From Dehalogenimonas alkenigignens (GTDB lineage Bacteria > Chloroflexota > Dehalococcoidia > Dehalococcoidales > Dehalococcoidaceae), in contig NZ_KQ758903.1 in the NCBI RefSeq assembly GCF_001466665.1, forward strand, positions 1,485,684 to 1,549,683: a DNA stretch of 64,000 nt, written 5' to 3'. Within the stretch, counting starts at the first letter, position 1. Every line of letters begins with the position of its first letter. Below are positions 41,633 to 50,896 of this stretch, one piece after another. A model generated the notes under the pieces. The model was not told the DNA's origin and did no database searches. It saw nothing but the letters and a program-made list of their open reading frames with translations. A program made the translations under genes and the position numbers.

Positions 41633-41641
41633 TGGTATAAT
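41633..41641 (+). promoter_or_regulatory. Extended -10 promoter of the exonuclease gene, leaderless
   Basis: TGG followed by perfect TATAAT (TGnTATAAT), ending 8 nt before the ATG at 41650. No -35 and no Shine-Dalgarno are evident. Confidence 0.6.
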
Positions 41642-41649
41642 GGAGCCTG

Positions 41650-42144
41650 ATGACCATAGCTTGCGAGGCTTACCTGGATATCGAAACCACCGGTTTCTCC
41701 CCGGATGATTGTCCCATTACCGTCATCGGCATCCATATTTGCCGCGGCCAAGATGAAGAATTCGTTCAGTTGGTCGGTGACCATATCACCCCCGAAGCCC
41801 TGCTCGAAGCGTTACGCGGAGTTGAAGTCCTCTACACCTTCAACGGAGAGCGGTTCGACCTTCCTTATATCCGGCGGCGCCTGGGTGTTGACCTGATGGC
41901 TGAGGGTATCCGCCACTGCGATCTGATGCACCATTGCCACCGCCAGGGCTTGCGCGGCGGGCTTAAAAAAGTTGAAGTAAGCCTGGGAATCCGCCGCCGC
42001 CTTCCGAACATTAACGGTTACCAGGCGGTCAGGCTTTGGTGGCGTTATCTCAATGATTATGATGACCAAGCCCTGGAGACCCTGTTAGAATATAATAAGG
42101 AAGATACCCAAAACCTGAAGATACTCCGCCGACGCCTCGAATAA
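41650..42144 (+). CDS. YprB-like RNase H-fold exonuclease
   Basis: A 164-residue DEDD-type 3'-5' exonuclease domain. ExoI motif is AYLDIETTGFS, ExoII is YTFNGERFDLPYI and the C-terminal ExoIII is LLEYNKEDTQNLKIL. The catalytic acidic residues are all visible. It corresponds to the nuclease domain of YprB-type proteins without extra domains. Translation starts at the ATG 8 nt after a TATAAT box. The RNA or DNA target is unknown. Confidence 0.85.
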   Translation: MTIACEAYLDIETTGFSPDDCPITVIGIHICRGQDEEFVQLVGDHITPEALLEALRGVEVLYTFNGERFDLPYIRRRLGVDLMAEGIRHCDLMHHCHRQGLRGGLKKVEVSLGIRRRLPNINGYQAVRLWWRYLNDYDDQALETLLEYNKEDTQNLKILRRRLE

Positions 42145-42199
42145 GATGAGGCAGGACGAACCTCCCCCGACCGCCGGTTTTTTCCTGGTCTCAGGGACG

Positions 42200-42208
42200 T
42201 GGTAATAT
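42200..42208 (+). promoter_or_regulatory. Extended -10 promoter of the membrane/EEP gene, leaderless
   Basis: TGG followed by TAATAT, with 7 nt to the GTG at 42216. No ribosome-binding site is present. Confidence 0.5.
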
Positions 42209-42215
42209 TAGAACC

Positions 42216-44165
42216 GTGCGCCGCGACGAAATTCTGGCCAAACTAAACGTCCGGCTGCCCGAAGCGGTTTCGGCTATTGCCCTACCCGCCCTGGCAGTAG
42301 CGCTGGGGCTGCAATGCATCAGGGTTCTGATATCCGGGTTGACCTGGGTGCTGGGCGACAGGTTCCAGCTGGGTGCTTTCCAACTCGGCGCCATCGCTTT
42401 TGCCGTTTTCGGAGTTGCCTTCCTGGCAAGCTTGCTGCGGCGTAAACTGGGATATCGCCGGGTCATTGCGGCGAGCCTGATCAGCCTTTCAGCCTCAGCC
42501 ATTTTCGTCCAGATATGGCCGGGCGACCCGATTTTCGGCCTGATAGCCGCCGGCGCGGGCACTGCCGCCTTTACTTTGTTCCTGCCGGTCTATCTCGATG
42601 AAGTCCGCCGCCAGGAAGATGCCGCCATTCCGCTTTTTGCCGCCGGGTTTCTCTGCGGGCTGGTAGTTGACAGCCTTCTGAGCGGAGCCTGGGGGACATA
42701 CGATCCAATATGGCAGCAATCCGCGGTGCCGGTACTGCTGACCGCCTCCCAGGTGGCAGCGCTAATGTTTGCCACCGTCAAAGTATGGGGGGAAATCCCA
42801 GTTTCGCCGCCCGGGCCGATCAGGAGTCGATCCGGGGCCTGGATAATCGTCGGTCCCTTCCTTTTTCTCCAACTCCTGATCCTCCAAAACATCCCTTCCC
42901 AGTCCACTCTCACCGGACTAAACACCGCAACCACCTATTTATGGCTCATCGGGGCGGAACTTGCCGGTGTAATCGGCGCTTTCTTTCTACACACCCGGCA
43001 TGCCGACGCGACCTATCTGGCGACACTTTTCAGTTCCGGCCTGCTGGTGACCTTCGCCTTTTTCCCCTTCTCCACCGGAGTGATGGGACTGGCGCTCCTG
43101 TTATTAGCCCAGGTGTCTGCCTGTTATCTGTTCTTTACAGTAGTTCTTGGTATGAACAACACGCAGCGCGGCCACACAATGAACCTTTCCACCGCCAACG
43201 GGGTGGGCATGCTGCTTTTAGCCATCCTGATCCTGGCTTACTACGCGGTATATCAAATCGCGCTGCCATATGAAAATTCGATGCTGGTGATGGTTTCAGC
43301 GGTGCTGGTTTCTGGCGGAGCGCTGACCTCACTGCGGTATTCTAAAACCCGGCTAAGGGTAAATCGGAAACAGTGGGCGGTGGCACTGCTGGCTTGCGCC
43401 GTCGCCTTAGTGCCCCCGGCGGTCCACGCCTCGACCGAAACCCAACCAGCTGTCCCCAGTGATGAAGGATTCCCGGTTAAAGTACTCTCATACAACCTGC
43501 ATAACGGTTTCAATTACATTGGAAAATTGGAACTGGAAGCGCTGGCACTGGAGATCGAGCGGAGCGGCGCCGATATCGTCGCTCTCCAGGAAATCTCTCG
43601 CGGCTGGCTGGTCAACGGTCGAGTCGATATGCTGACCTGGTTGGCGGAAAGACTCCAAATGGACTATTTTTTTGGCCCGACCACCGGGCCTTTCTGGGGT
43701 AACGCTCTTTTCTCCCGGTACCCGATCATCTCCGCCCAGAACCATCAGTTACCGTCAGATGGCCTGCCGCTTCAGCGAGGTTTTATCTCCGCCAAGATTA
43801 GAGTTGGCGGTGAGAACTTGCAGGTAATTGCAACCCACCTTCACCATGTCGAGGAAGATACAGAGACCAGAATCGGACAATTATTAGCGTTGATGGCTTT
43901 TTTTAACCCGGCAGAGCGTACCATTATCATGGGTGATCTGAACGCCGAACCTTCAAGCACCGAAATCGGTTTGCTGCGGGGTTTAGGTATAAAAGACGTT
44001 ATCGCAACCATCGAACCGCCGCCGGCATATACTTTTAGCGCGAAGGACCCGTTTCAGCGAATTGATTACATTTGGGTCACGCCTGACATCACCTTCTCCG
44101 AACCGGCGATTCTGACCAGCACTGCATCCGACCATTTCGGGGTGATGGTCACCATAACCAAGTAG
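42216..44165 (+). CDS. Polytopic membrane protein fused to an EEP-family hydrolase
   Basis: A 649-residue fusion. Residues ~1-405 contain about 11-12 hydrophobic helices with no recognised transporter signature. Residues ~420-649 are an endonuclease/exonuclease/phosphatase domain: VKVLSYNLHNG, DIVALQEISRGW, WGNALFSRYPI, VIATHLHHV, IMGDLNAEP, RIDYIWV and SDHFGVMV, so all catalytic Asn, Glu, His and Asp positions are kept. The hydrolase domain should face one side of the membrane; lipid or headgroup phosphodiester cleavage is possible but unproven. The start is GTG after a TAATAT box. Confidence 0.85.
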   Translation: MRRDEILAKLNVRLPEAVSAIALPALAVALGLQCIRVLISGLTWVLGDRFQLGAFQLGAIAFAVFGVAFLASLLRRKLGYRRVIAASLISLSASAIFVQIWPGDPIFGLIAAGAGTAAFTLFLPVYLDEVRRQEDAAIPLFAAGFLCGLVVDSLLSGAWGTYDPIWQQSAVPVLLTASQVAALMFATVKVWGEIPVSPPGPIRSRSGAWIIVGPFLFLQLLILQNIPSQSTLTGLNTATTYLWLIGAELAGVIGAFFLHTRHADATYLATLFSSGLLVTFAFFPFSTGVMGLALLLLAQVSACYLFFTVVLGMNNTQRGHTMNLSTANGVGMLLLAILILAYYAVYQIALPYENSMLVMVSAVLVSGGALTSLRYSKTRLRVNRKQWAVALLACAVALVPPAVHASTETQPAVPSDEGFPVKVLSYNLHNGFNYIGKLELEALALEIERSGADIVALQEISRGWLVNGRVDMLTWLAERLQMDYFFGPTTGPFWGNALFSRYPIISAQNHQLPSDGLPLQRGFISAKIRVGGENLQVIATHLHHVEEDTETRIGQLLALMAFFNPAERTIIMGDLNAEPSSTEIGLLRGLGIKDVIATIEPPPAYTFSAKDPFQRIDYIWVTPDITFSEPAILTSTASDHFGVMVTITK

Positions 44166-44326
44166 CTAAACCAGTCGGTATTTGTACCCCCGCCGGTTTT
44201 TGTGCCAGAATTACCGCCATTGCCGCGAACATCGGCATCACATCAAAGCGATGGTCCCGCCTTTCGCATCCAGATGTGGAAAAATGAACCAGGCGCAGTC
44301 AACCTTAAATTAATGCAGGAGTATGA

Positions 44327-45205
44327 TTGAGTACCGGCAGCGGAGTTGACCGGCGCGCCCTTATAGGGATCGCTATTACCATGTTATTCTGGGCGTCCTC
44401 GTTTGCCGGCATCCGGGCTGGTTTGGAGAGCTTTTCACCGGGCGCGTTAGTGCTGTTCAGATTCCTCATCGGCTCTGCTACACTGGCTGCCTGGGTAGTG
44501 TTCAGAGAGAGCATCCGCCTGCCGCGGCTGTCCGACATGCCCCTTGTCCTGGCTGGCGGGCTTATTGGCATAACCGTTTACCATATCTGCCTGGCTTACG
44601 GCGAGCAGACCGTCACCGCCGCTTCGGCTTCTTTCATCATCGGGGCAGTGCCAATCTTCACTGGATTACTGGCGGTAGTGACTCTAAATGAGCGGCTCGG
44701 GCTGCGCCAGTGGCTGGGCATCGTCACCAGCTTCACCGGCATCGGCTTGATTGCTCTGGGAGAAGGCGGCCACCTTGAACTGGAAAAAGGCGCGCTGGCC
44801 ATTCTCCTTGCCGCGGTATGCACCTCCGTATACTTCGTAATCCAGAAGCGGCTGTTACGGACTTATACCCCCCTGGAGGTGACCTGCTATGCCTTCTGGG
44901 TTGGAACGGCTCTGATGCTATTCTTCCTGCCGCAGTTAGCGGCCGAATTACCGGAGGCGGCGCTCGGCCCTGCACTGGCGGTGGTATATTTAGGCATCTT
45001 TCCCGCGGCCATGGCATACGTCATCTGGAATTACGTGTTCAGCCGCACCACGGCTTCGGTGGCAACCAGTTTCATGTATCTGAATCCAATTGCCGCAACC
45101 ATAATCGCCTGGATATGGCTGGGTGAAACACCTTCACCTCTGGCGGGTTTGGGCGGATTGCTGGCACTCGGCGGCGTCATTCTGACCGCCAGAAGTATCC
45201 GTTAA
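44327..45205 (+). CDS. EamA/DMT-family transporter
   Basis: A 292-residue protein with ten predicted helices in two EamA repeats: the first has FWASSFAGIRAGLESFSPG, the second FVIQKRLLRTYTPLEVT and a late YLNPIAATIIAWIWLGE. Such proteins export amino acids or other metabolites. The start is TTG at 44327 with AGGAG 6 nt upstream. A strong terminator follows. The ~160 bp before the gene hold nothing recognised. Confidence 0.9.
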   Translation: MSTGSGVDRRALIGIAITMLFWASSFAGIRAGLESFSPGALVLFRFLIGSATLAAWVVFRESIRLPRLSDMPLVLAGGLIGITVYHICLAYGEQTVTAASASFIIGAVPIFTGLLAVVTLNERLGLRQWLGIVTSFTGIGLIALGEGGHLELEKGALAILLAAVCTSVYFVIQKRLLRTYTPLEVTCYAFWVGTALMLFFLPQLAAELPEAALGPALAVVYLGIFPAAMAYVIWNYVFSRTTASVATSFMYLNPIAATIIAWIWLGETPSPLAGLGGLLALGGVILTARSIR

Positions 45206-45227
45206 TCCCGTTTTAATCTGGGAACGA

Positions 45228-45266
45228 AAACGGCGGCGGCGGTTATGGTAACCGCCGCCGCCGTTT
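45228..45266 (+). terminator. Bidirectional terminator between convergent genes
   Basis: An 18-bp perfect stem of GGC repeats (AAACGGCGGCGGCGGTTA and complement) with a TGG apex, followed by TTT on the plus strand and TTTT on the minus strand. It separates the EamA gene and the DOMON-like gene. Confidence 0.85.
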
Positions 45267-45284
45267 CACATGCACCGAGTTCAA

Positions 45285-46091
45285 TTAAGGGAGTTCCAAT
45301 ACACCATAACCGCGGTAAGTAGGAGTCGCCCGGACATCTTCGTTATTGCCGTAAGCCCAAACGAACAGGTTCGGTCCGGAGAGCAGCGGCAGGTCGAAAG
45401 CGTCTCCTGTGGTGAACCGGCGGCGGAACTCAAGAACGGTATAGGGCGGGCTTTCACTCTCGTCGCTGGCAGCCGGGATCTCTTCCAGCGCCGCTCTCTC
45501 AAGCAGGCTCATCTGACCTCCGGTATCCGGGTCGCTGATCACCGACCAGTTGGGATAATGGGAATTTGACCACATATCATAGACATTGCCCGCGGCAACT
45601 CCGGCACCGCCGTATCCGGCGATCATATCCATCGGCCCGCTTCTTAAACTGTCGATGAACCCGATCCCAATCCATCCAGTGGTCGGCGCGCTAATGGCCA
45701 TATAAATAAACTGAGTGTCAGTTTTCCAGTACACCTGGAAGTTGGCGCCAACGACCAGGCTGCCTTCGTATTCGCCAATCTCAATTTTACCGTCAGCCTT
45801 CCAGTCAACCGGCCCTGTCGACGCCGGCGGCCCGCCGCCACCGGGGGGGTTATTGGAGGAGAAAAGGTCATCAGGAGACGAAATTATGCTGATTACCGAA
45901 TAACTGACGGACAGGAAAAGACCTATCGAAGATAAGACGACTCCGGCAATGGGCAAGCCTTTCTTGGCTGGCCGCCGCCTGAGGATGATGATGCCCCAGA
46001 CAAGGCCGATAATGGGAATAGGTAAACCGAAAAATGGGATCAGCCAGGTGAACAATGCGAGAATGCCAAGAACGAATACTTCACCGCCCAT
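45285..46091 (-). CDS. Membrane-anchored DOMON-like protein
   Basis: A 268-residue protein. Two hydrophobic helices at about residues 3-40 and a third at ~50-70 are followed by a Pro/Gly-rich linker (NNPPGGGGPP). A C-terminal extracytoplasmic domain reads DGKIEIGEYEGS, WKTDTQFIYMAISAPTTGWIGIGF and DMIAGY, resembling DOMON heme- or sugar-binding folds. The N-terminal part resembles DUF4190. AGGAGG lies 4 nt before the ATG at 46091; an upstream in-frame extension is not needed. Ligand is unknown. Confidence 0.7.
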   Translation of the reverse strand: MGGEVFVLGILALFTWLIPFFGLPIPIIGLVWGIIILRRRPAKKGLPIAGVVLSSIGLFLSVSYSVISIISSPDDLFSSNNPPGGGGPPASTGPVDWKADGKIEIGEYEGSLVVGANFQVYWKTDTQFIYMAISAPTTGWIGIGFIDSLRSGPMDMIAGYGGAGVAAGNVYDMWSNSHYPNWSVISDPDTGGQMSLLERAALEEIPAASDESESPPYTVLEFRRRFTTGDAFDLPLLSGPNLFVWAYGNNEDVRATPTYRGYGVLELP

Positions 46092-46139
46092 ATTGCCTCC
46101 TGAAGCTTGCCGGCGCTGTAGACAATGAAAACTTGGGTT

Positions 46140-46145
46140 ATTATA
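46140..46145 (-). promoter_or_regulatory. -10 element for the DOMON-like gene
   Basis: Perfect TATAAT on the minus strand, about 48 bp before the ATG. The best -35 (TTGGCT) is 19 bp upstream, which is longer than ideal. Confidence 0.45.
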
Positions 46146-46253
46146 CACCCAAGTAAATAAAGTCAGCCAACCGGAATCCGATGTTATATTATCCAATTAT
46201 GATGAAAAAGTGAAATATTTTTACATCACGGTTGTCTTACGATTGTTACCATC

Positions 46254-46282
46254 TTGACAATTAAGCGTGTTCACTTTAGAGT
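46254..46282 (+). promoter_or_regulatory. Promoter of the ABC transporter pair
   Basis: Perfect TTGACA, 17-bp spacer, TAGAGT. A ~40-nt leader with CGGAG precedes the ATG at 46330. Confidence 0.75.
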
Positions 46283-46329
46283 AAATCCATTCTTTCACCG
46301 GTCATTAATTACCGCCGGAGAACAGTTAT

Positions 46330-47286
46330 ATGCCTGAAGCAGTAGTCGTCACCACCGACGGGCTGACCAAAATATTCGACGAAAAAGTCACGGCGGTTAA
46401 TAACCTGAACATTACTGTCCGTGAAAATGCCATCATCGGCTTCCTGGGTCCCAACGGCGCCGGCAAGACCACCACCATCAAGCTCCTTCTGGGTCTGCAA
46501 AAACCTACCTCCGGCAGTGCCACGGTTTTCGGCATGGACATCAGCAAGGATAGTCTCGACATCAGAAAGCGAGTCGGCTACCTTGCCCAGGACCCACGTT
46601 TCTACGAGTATATGTCCGCCCGCCAGACGCTGCGTTTTGTCTGCCGCTTCTTTTATCAGGGTCCTGTTGAATTGGTCGAGAAACGGATAAACGAGACACT
46701 GGATATAGTGGGATTGACCCGTGTCGCCGACCGCCCAATAAAAGGTTTTTCGGTCGGCGAACGCCAGCGGCTGGGAATTGCCCAGGCCTATATCCACGCC
46801 CCGGACCTACTTATCCTCGACGAACCGGCAGCCTCGCTTGATCCGATGGGCCGGAGAGACGTGTTGGAGCTGCTGCTTCAATTGCGCGAAAAAACAACGA
46901 TCTTATATTCGACCCACATCCTGTCCGATGTTCAAAGAGTAAGTGACGAAGTCATCATCATCAACAAAGGGGAACTGGTCACCCAGTCGGGTATCGACAG
47001 GCTTCTGGCAGGGAAGAATTCGACATATTCGATGATCACACGGGGAGACGTCGCTGGACTTCACGATTCGCTGATGTCGCAGCCATGGGTCGAAAGTATC
47101 TCCCGGAAAGCCCACAGCGGACACGTGGATTGGGAAATCGCCGTTAAAAGCATCGAATTAGCCGAAGGCAATCTGCTGCGGATAGCGCTGGCCGCTGAAG
47201 GTATCTTTGTTGTTGACTTCGGCCGCAGAAAACACCAACTGGAAGAAGTATTCATGAACCTGGTGGAGGGGGAAAAAGTTGGCTGA
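46330..47286 (+). CDS. ABC transporter ATP-binding protein
   Basis: A 318-residue ATPase of the ABC-2 exporter type. Walker A is GPNGAGKTTTIKLL, the signature is FSVGERQRLGIAQA and Walker B is LLILDEPAASLDPMG, followed by the switch His in STHILSD. A ~100-residue C-terminal domain is typical of NatA/CcmA-like exporters. It overlaps the permease gene by 8 bp, so both make one complex. Cargo is unknown. Confidence 0.93.
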   Translation: MPEAVVVTTDGLTKIFDEKVTAVNNLNITVRENAIIGFLGPNGAGKTTTIKLLLGLQKPTSGSATVFGMDISKDSLDIRKRVGYLAQDPRFYEYMSARQTLRFVCRFFYQGPVELVEKRINETLDIVGLTRVADRPIKGFSVGERQRLGIAQAYIHAPDLLILDEPAASLDPMGRRDVLELLLQLREKTTILYSTHILSDVQRVSDEVIIINKGELVTQSGIDRLLAGKNSTYSMITRGDVAGLHDSLMSQPWVESISRKAHSGHVDWEIAVKSIELAEGNLLRIALAAEGIFVVDFGRRKHQLEEVFMNLVEGEKVG

Positions 47287-48073
47287 GATTACCGTTTTTC
47301 ATGACGCCGCTGACTTGATTCCGGTCAAAGCCAAGGGCTGGCAGGTTGGTTTCCCGAATATGTTCAAACGCGAACTGGAACGGGTATGGAATCCCAGGGC
47401 ATTCTCCATTCAGACTTTAGCCTGGCTGGTGCTGCTTAATTTCGTCCTGGCAATGTTCATTCAGATGGACCCGGGGCCGTTCACCATTACCATTTTCATG
47501 TATGTTTCCGGAGTACTCGTTCCCATGGGCGCCGCAGTGATCGCCTCTGGTTCAATCATCGGCGAGAAAAACTCCGGCACCGCGGCCTGGGTCCTGTCTA
47601 AACCAGCTTCCCGCACCGGATTCGTCATGGCTAAATTCCTGGCCATTTCCTCCGGATTTCTTACCTCTGCGGTGGTGATTCAAGGGATTGTCGCCTACGC
47701 GCAACTCTCACTGGCGACCAAATCTTTTGTGCCGGCTGGTCCATTTATCGGCGGCATGCTGCTTCTTTCGCTGGCGGTCCTGTTTTACCTGTCAATGACC
47801 TTGATGCTCGGCACGATGTTTGAGAGCCGCATGCCGGTGATGGGCATTCCGGTAGCTCTGGTCATGGGTCAAATATTCCTGTCCCTGCCGCTGTCCGATC
47901 TGGCCGACTGGTTGCCTTATTTATTGCCGGGAAACTTACTCCAACTCGGGGCCACGGTCACCGGCGGCACCGATGAAAACGGCCCGTGGATAGTCACAGT
48001 GCTGATCTCACTGGTCTTTACCGGCCTGTTTCTGTTCCTGGCTCTGCAGCGCATTCACCAGGACGAGTTATAA
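47279..48073 (+). CDS. ABC-2 type transporter permease
   Basis: A 264-residue protein with six predicted helices, beginning after a short cytoplasmic region (FPNMFKRELERVWNPRAF). The GSIIGEKNSGTAAWVLSKPASRTGF block matches ABC-2 permeases with the PxSR-type coupling region. The start is TTG inside the preceding ATPase gene, with GGAGGGGG upstream. Forms the membrane part of the exporter. Confidence 0.9.
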   Translation: MAEITVFHDAADLIPVKAKGWQVGFPNMFKRELERVWNPRAFSIQTLAWLVLLNFVLAMFIQMDPGPFTITIFMYVSGVLVPMGAAVIASGSIIGEKNSGTAAWVLSKPASRTGFVMAKFLAISSGFLTSAVVIQGIVAYAQLSLATKSFVPAGPFIGGMLLLSLAVLFYLSMTLMLGTMFESRMPVMGIPVALVMGQIFLSLPLSDLADWLPYLLPGNLLQLGATVTGGTDENGPWIVTVLISLVFTGLFLFLALQRIHQDEL

Positions 48074-48200
48074 GCAGCTAACGCCTCCGCCCTCCAGATA
48101 TCCGATCCGGCACACTATTGCCAGAGGTTTCGAACGTCCTTAACAATAGCCGAACGGGCTTTGGACGGGATCGTCAATCCTATCGGATGCCGGGAGTGTA

Positions 48201-48821
48201 TTAAAAACCAGCGACAGAACTTTCCGCCACCGGGCACCTCTTATTGATTTCGGCGATCATGCGATCGGGTTCGTCGGCGTGGAAGTAAATGAATGTCACC
48301 CTCTGCGTGGTCTGGCCCCACAGGGTCATTTCCACTGGTTGACTCAGTTCAAGTTTCATACTGGTGGCGCTGCCGATACTGAAACAGGCAGTATTCTCAG
48401 CTAATCCAAATTTCAACCCGTCGCCGGTTTGGCCTAACCATTCTCGGCTGATGGCAGCCGATTTGATAAAGCTGCAGGGTATCTCTCCGGAGGCAATAGC
48501 GCCATATCTGAGGATGAGACGATCCTGGGTCAACTCGTGGGGCAAAGCTATCATCGAAGAATAAAGCCCGGCGGTATATACTAGGGCATATCCGAGGATA
48601 ACAGCCAGAACCCAGGTCAGAATTGGCCATGGCAATATAAGAGCAGTCAGAAAAACACCCGCCGGGGCGATGAAAACCATCATGAAGGTGAGTGGCATAG
48701 CAGCCGAACGCCGATGATACGAAAAACGGCTATTTCCCTCTTTGTAACCGCCGAAAAGCAATCGCAGCAAGTAGACGAGCATGCGGATTTGAATTAGTAT
48801 CCTGCCTAGTAAGGTTGACAT
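48201..48821 (-). CDS. Membrane protein with PH-like cytoplasmic domain, unknown
   Basis: A 206-residue protein. Two strong helices lie at about residues 42-90 after a short basic N-terminal region with weak hydrophobic helices. The C-terminal ~110 residues form a beta-rich soluble region (RLILRYGAIASGEIPCSFIKSA and VEMTLWGQTTQRVTFIYFHADEP) that looks like a PH-type domain. No family is firmly recognised. It is monocistronic, convergent with the ABC permease. Confidence 0.65.
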   Translation of the reverse strand: MSTLLGRILIQIRMLVYLLRLLFGGYKEGNSRFSYHRRSAAMPLTFMMVFIAPAGVFLTALILPWPILTWVLAVILGYALVYTAGLYSSMIALPHELTQDRLILRYGAIASGEIPCSFIKSAAISREWLGQTGDGLKFGLAENTACFSIGSATSMKLELSQPVEMTLWGQTTQRVTFIYFHADEPDRMIAEINKRCPVAESSVAGF

Positions 48822-48913
48822 CGTAAAGACGTCCTTTCATTTGCGGCACCGCATCTTTTCTAGAAACAGTTAACTGGCACTATCATATCCAAGACCACGG
48901 GTTGAGGCAATAA

Positions 48914-48947
48914 TAAAAGCGTGGGGCATTGCTACCCCACGCTTTTA
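48914..48947 (-). terminator. Terminator of the MHS transporter gene
   Basis: A 13-bp stem (TAAAAGCGTGGGG and complement) with an 8-nt loop, followed on the minus strand by TTATTATT. Confidence 0.8.
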
Positions 48948-48968
48948 AAAGCTGAAACTGAATCCAGG

Positions 48969-50408
48969 TTATTCTTTTACCGGTGAACCACCAAGAGCTG
49001 CTTTAGCTTTTTCGCCGGCTACCTGACCCATCATGGAGATCGAGGTTGAAGCATCGGTGATGTCAACATCCTTGGTCTCTTTAACGAACAGCATGCCGAC
49101 GACAAAGCAGATCGAAGCCACGCCCATCGGCCACCAGAGGCCGGCGAAGTTGTTGCCGGTGGAGTTGATCAAGGCCAGACCGAAAATCGGTACCAGTCCG
49201 CCGAAAACGCCGTTGCCGATATGGTAAGGCAGCGACATCGAGGTATAGCGGATTTTAGTCGGGAATAACTCTACCAGGAAGGCAGCGATAGGTCCGTAAA
49301 CCATCGTCACGTAAATGACCTGAATGAATATCAAAGCCATCAGAGCAGGCATATTGTAACCAATGTAGTCGAACATGAAATGCTGGCCGGGGTCGGTTGG
49401 AGCAAAGGCAGCCATCGCACCATAGATCGGATAGTAAGTCACAACCGCCAGGAACATACCTGCCATCATGATCTTCTTACGGCCGATCTTGTCGGACAGC
49501 CACCCGAAGAAAATGAAGAACGGGGTAGCAAACAACAACGCGACGCCAATTATAACGTTGGAGTCCACCAGCGTCACTCCGAAGATTTTCTGAAGGTAGA
49601 ACAGCGCGTAAAACTGGCCGGTGTACCAAACGACACCCTGACCCATGGTAGCACCGAACAACGCCAGAGCAACCCATTTCAGGTTATACGGATTGGCAAA
49701 GCTTTCTTTCAAGGGGTTCTTGGAAACGGTCTTGGTATCCTTGAGTTTCTGAAACAGCGGGGATTCCCTCAGGGACAACCGGATCCAGATGGATAAAGCG
49801 ATAAGGAAGATGGAGACCAGGAACGGTACGCGCCAGCCCCATTCGCCAAAAGCTTCGGTGCCGACGATAAGGCGGGTAGACAGAATGACACCCAGGGATA
49901 AGAACAGACCCAGTGTAGCCGTGGTCTGAATGAAGCTGGTGTAAAAGCCGCGCTTGCCGGGCGGAGTGTGTTCAGCGATATAGGTCGCGGCGCCGCCATA
50001 TTCGCCACCGAGAGCCAGGCCTTGCAGAATACGAAGTGTGATAAGAATGATGCCGGCAAAATCGCCAAGGGTTTCACGCGTTGGCAGCAGGCCGACAGCG
50101 AAGGTCGCCAAACCCATTATGGACATGGTGACGAGGAAGGTAAATTTCCGGCCGATCAGGTCTCCGATACGTCCGAAGAACACAGCGCCGAACGGGCGGA
50201 CGATGAAACCGATGGCGAAAGTAGCGAGCCAGGCGATGATGTCGCCGACTTCGGTGCCGGTGTGATAGAACTTGCCGGAGATAGTAGTGGCCAACGAGCC
50301 GAAAATGTAAAAGTCGTACCATTCGATCATGGTACCTGAGGACGAGGCAAAGATGACTTTCTTCAAGCTTTGAGCGCCGTTTTTAGCGGTATCAACTATG
50401 CTTGCCAT
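48969..50408 (-). CDS. MFS metabolite:proton symporter (MHS family)
   Basis: A 479-residue 12-helix carrier of the metabolite:H+ symporter family that includes ProP and KgtP. The start SGTMIEWYDFYIFGSLA and loop FGRIGDLIGRKFTF are diagnostic. ILRILQGLALGGEYGGAATYIAEH and GWLSDKIGRKK are also present. Likely substrates are organic acids or osmolytes. A usp gene 50 bp upstream on the same strand shares its promoter. Confidence 0.93.
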   Translation of the reverse strand: MASIVDTAKNGAQSLKKVIFASSSGTMIEWYDFYIFGSLATTISGKFYHTGTEVGDIIAWLATFAIGFIVRPFGAVFFGRIGDLIGRKFTFLVTMSIMGLATFAVGLLPTRETLGDFAGIILITLRILQGLALGGEYGGAATYIAEHTPPGKRGFYTSFIQTTATLGLFLSLGVILSTRLIVGTEAFGEWGWRVPFLVSIFLIALSIWIRLSLRESPLFQKLKDTKTVSKNPLKESFANPYNLKWVALALFGATMGQGVVWYTGQFYALFYLQKIFGVTLVDSNVIIGVALLFATPFFIFFGWLSDKIGRKKIMMAGMFLAVVTYYPIYGAMAAFAPTDPGQHFMFDYIGYNMPALMALIFIQVIYVTMVYGPIAAFLVELFPTKIRYTSMSLPYHIGNGVFGGLVPIFGLALINSTGNNFAGLWWPMGVASICFVVGMLFVKETKDVDITDASTSISMMGQVAGEKAKAALGGSPVKE

Positions 50409-50458
50409 GAAACCTCCCTTCTCCTAATTCAAAACTGATTGGTGCCGGGTATTCATGA

Positions 50459-50896
50459 TTATTCACTCGCCCGGATCATCATCACCGGGATCTTGGAATG
50501 ACGGACCACGCGTTCAGCCACGCTGCCGATCAGCCAGCTAGCCGGCCAACCGCGCCCATGAGTTGACATGGCGATGACATCGGCTTTGAGTTCTTCAGCC
50601 ATTTTAAGAATGGTGGTGGCGGGTCCGCCTTCCCGCAGATGACAGGTAACCTTAAACCCGGCGGCTTTGAGTTCATCGCAGACTTTGGTCATGTATTTGT
50701 TGGCGCTTTTTTCGCCCTCGGCGACGGTGTAGCCGGCGATTGCCGGGTCCTCGAAGGCAAACTCTTGAGCGGGATTTGCCGCAACATTCAGTAAGGCGAT
50801 TTCAGCTCCTTCGGCATAAGCAAGCGCTTTTGCATGAGGCAGCACGCCTTCAGCGGTCTTGGATCCGTCGAGCGGAACCAAAATTCTTTTGTACAT
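50459..50896 (-). CDS. Universal stress protein, UspA family
   Basis: A 145-residue single Usp domain starting MYKRILVPLDGSKTAEG, with the ATP-binding loop STHGRGWPASWLIGSVAERVVRHS near the end. GGTGGGGAAGG lies before the ATG at 50896; the longer frame upstream is non-coding leader. It leads an operon with the MHS transporter. Usp proteins fused or linked to transporters often sense adenylates, but the role here is inferred only from position. Confidence 0.9.
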   Translation of the reverse strand: MYKRILVPLDGSKTAEGVLPHAKALAYAEGAEIALLNVAANPAQEFAFEDPAIAGYTVAEGEKSANKYMTKVCDELKAAGFKVTCHLREGGPATTILKMAEELKADVIAMSTHGRGWPASWLIGSVAERVVRHSKIPVMMIRASE

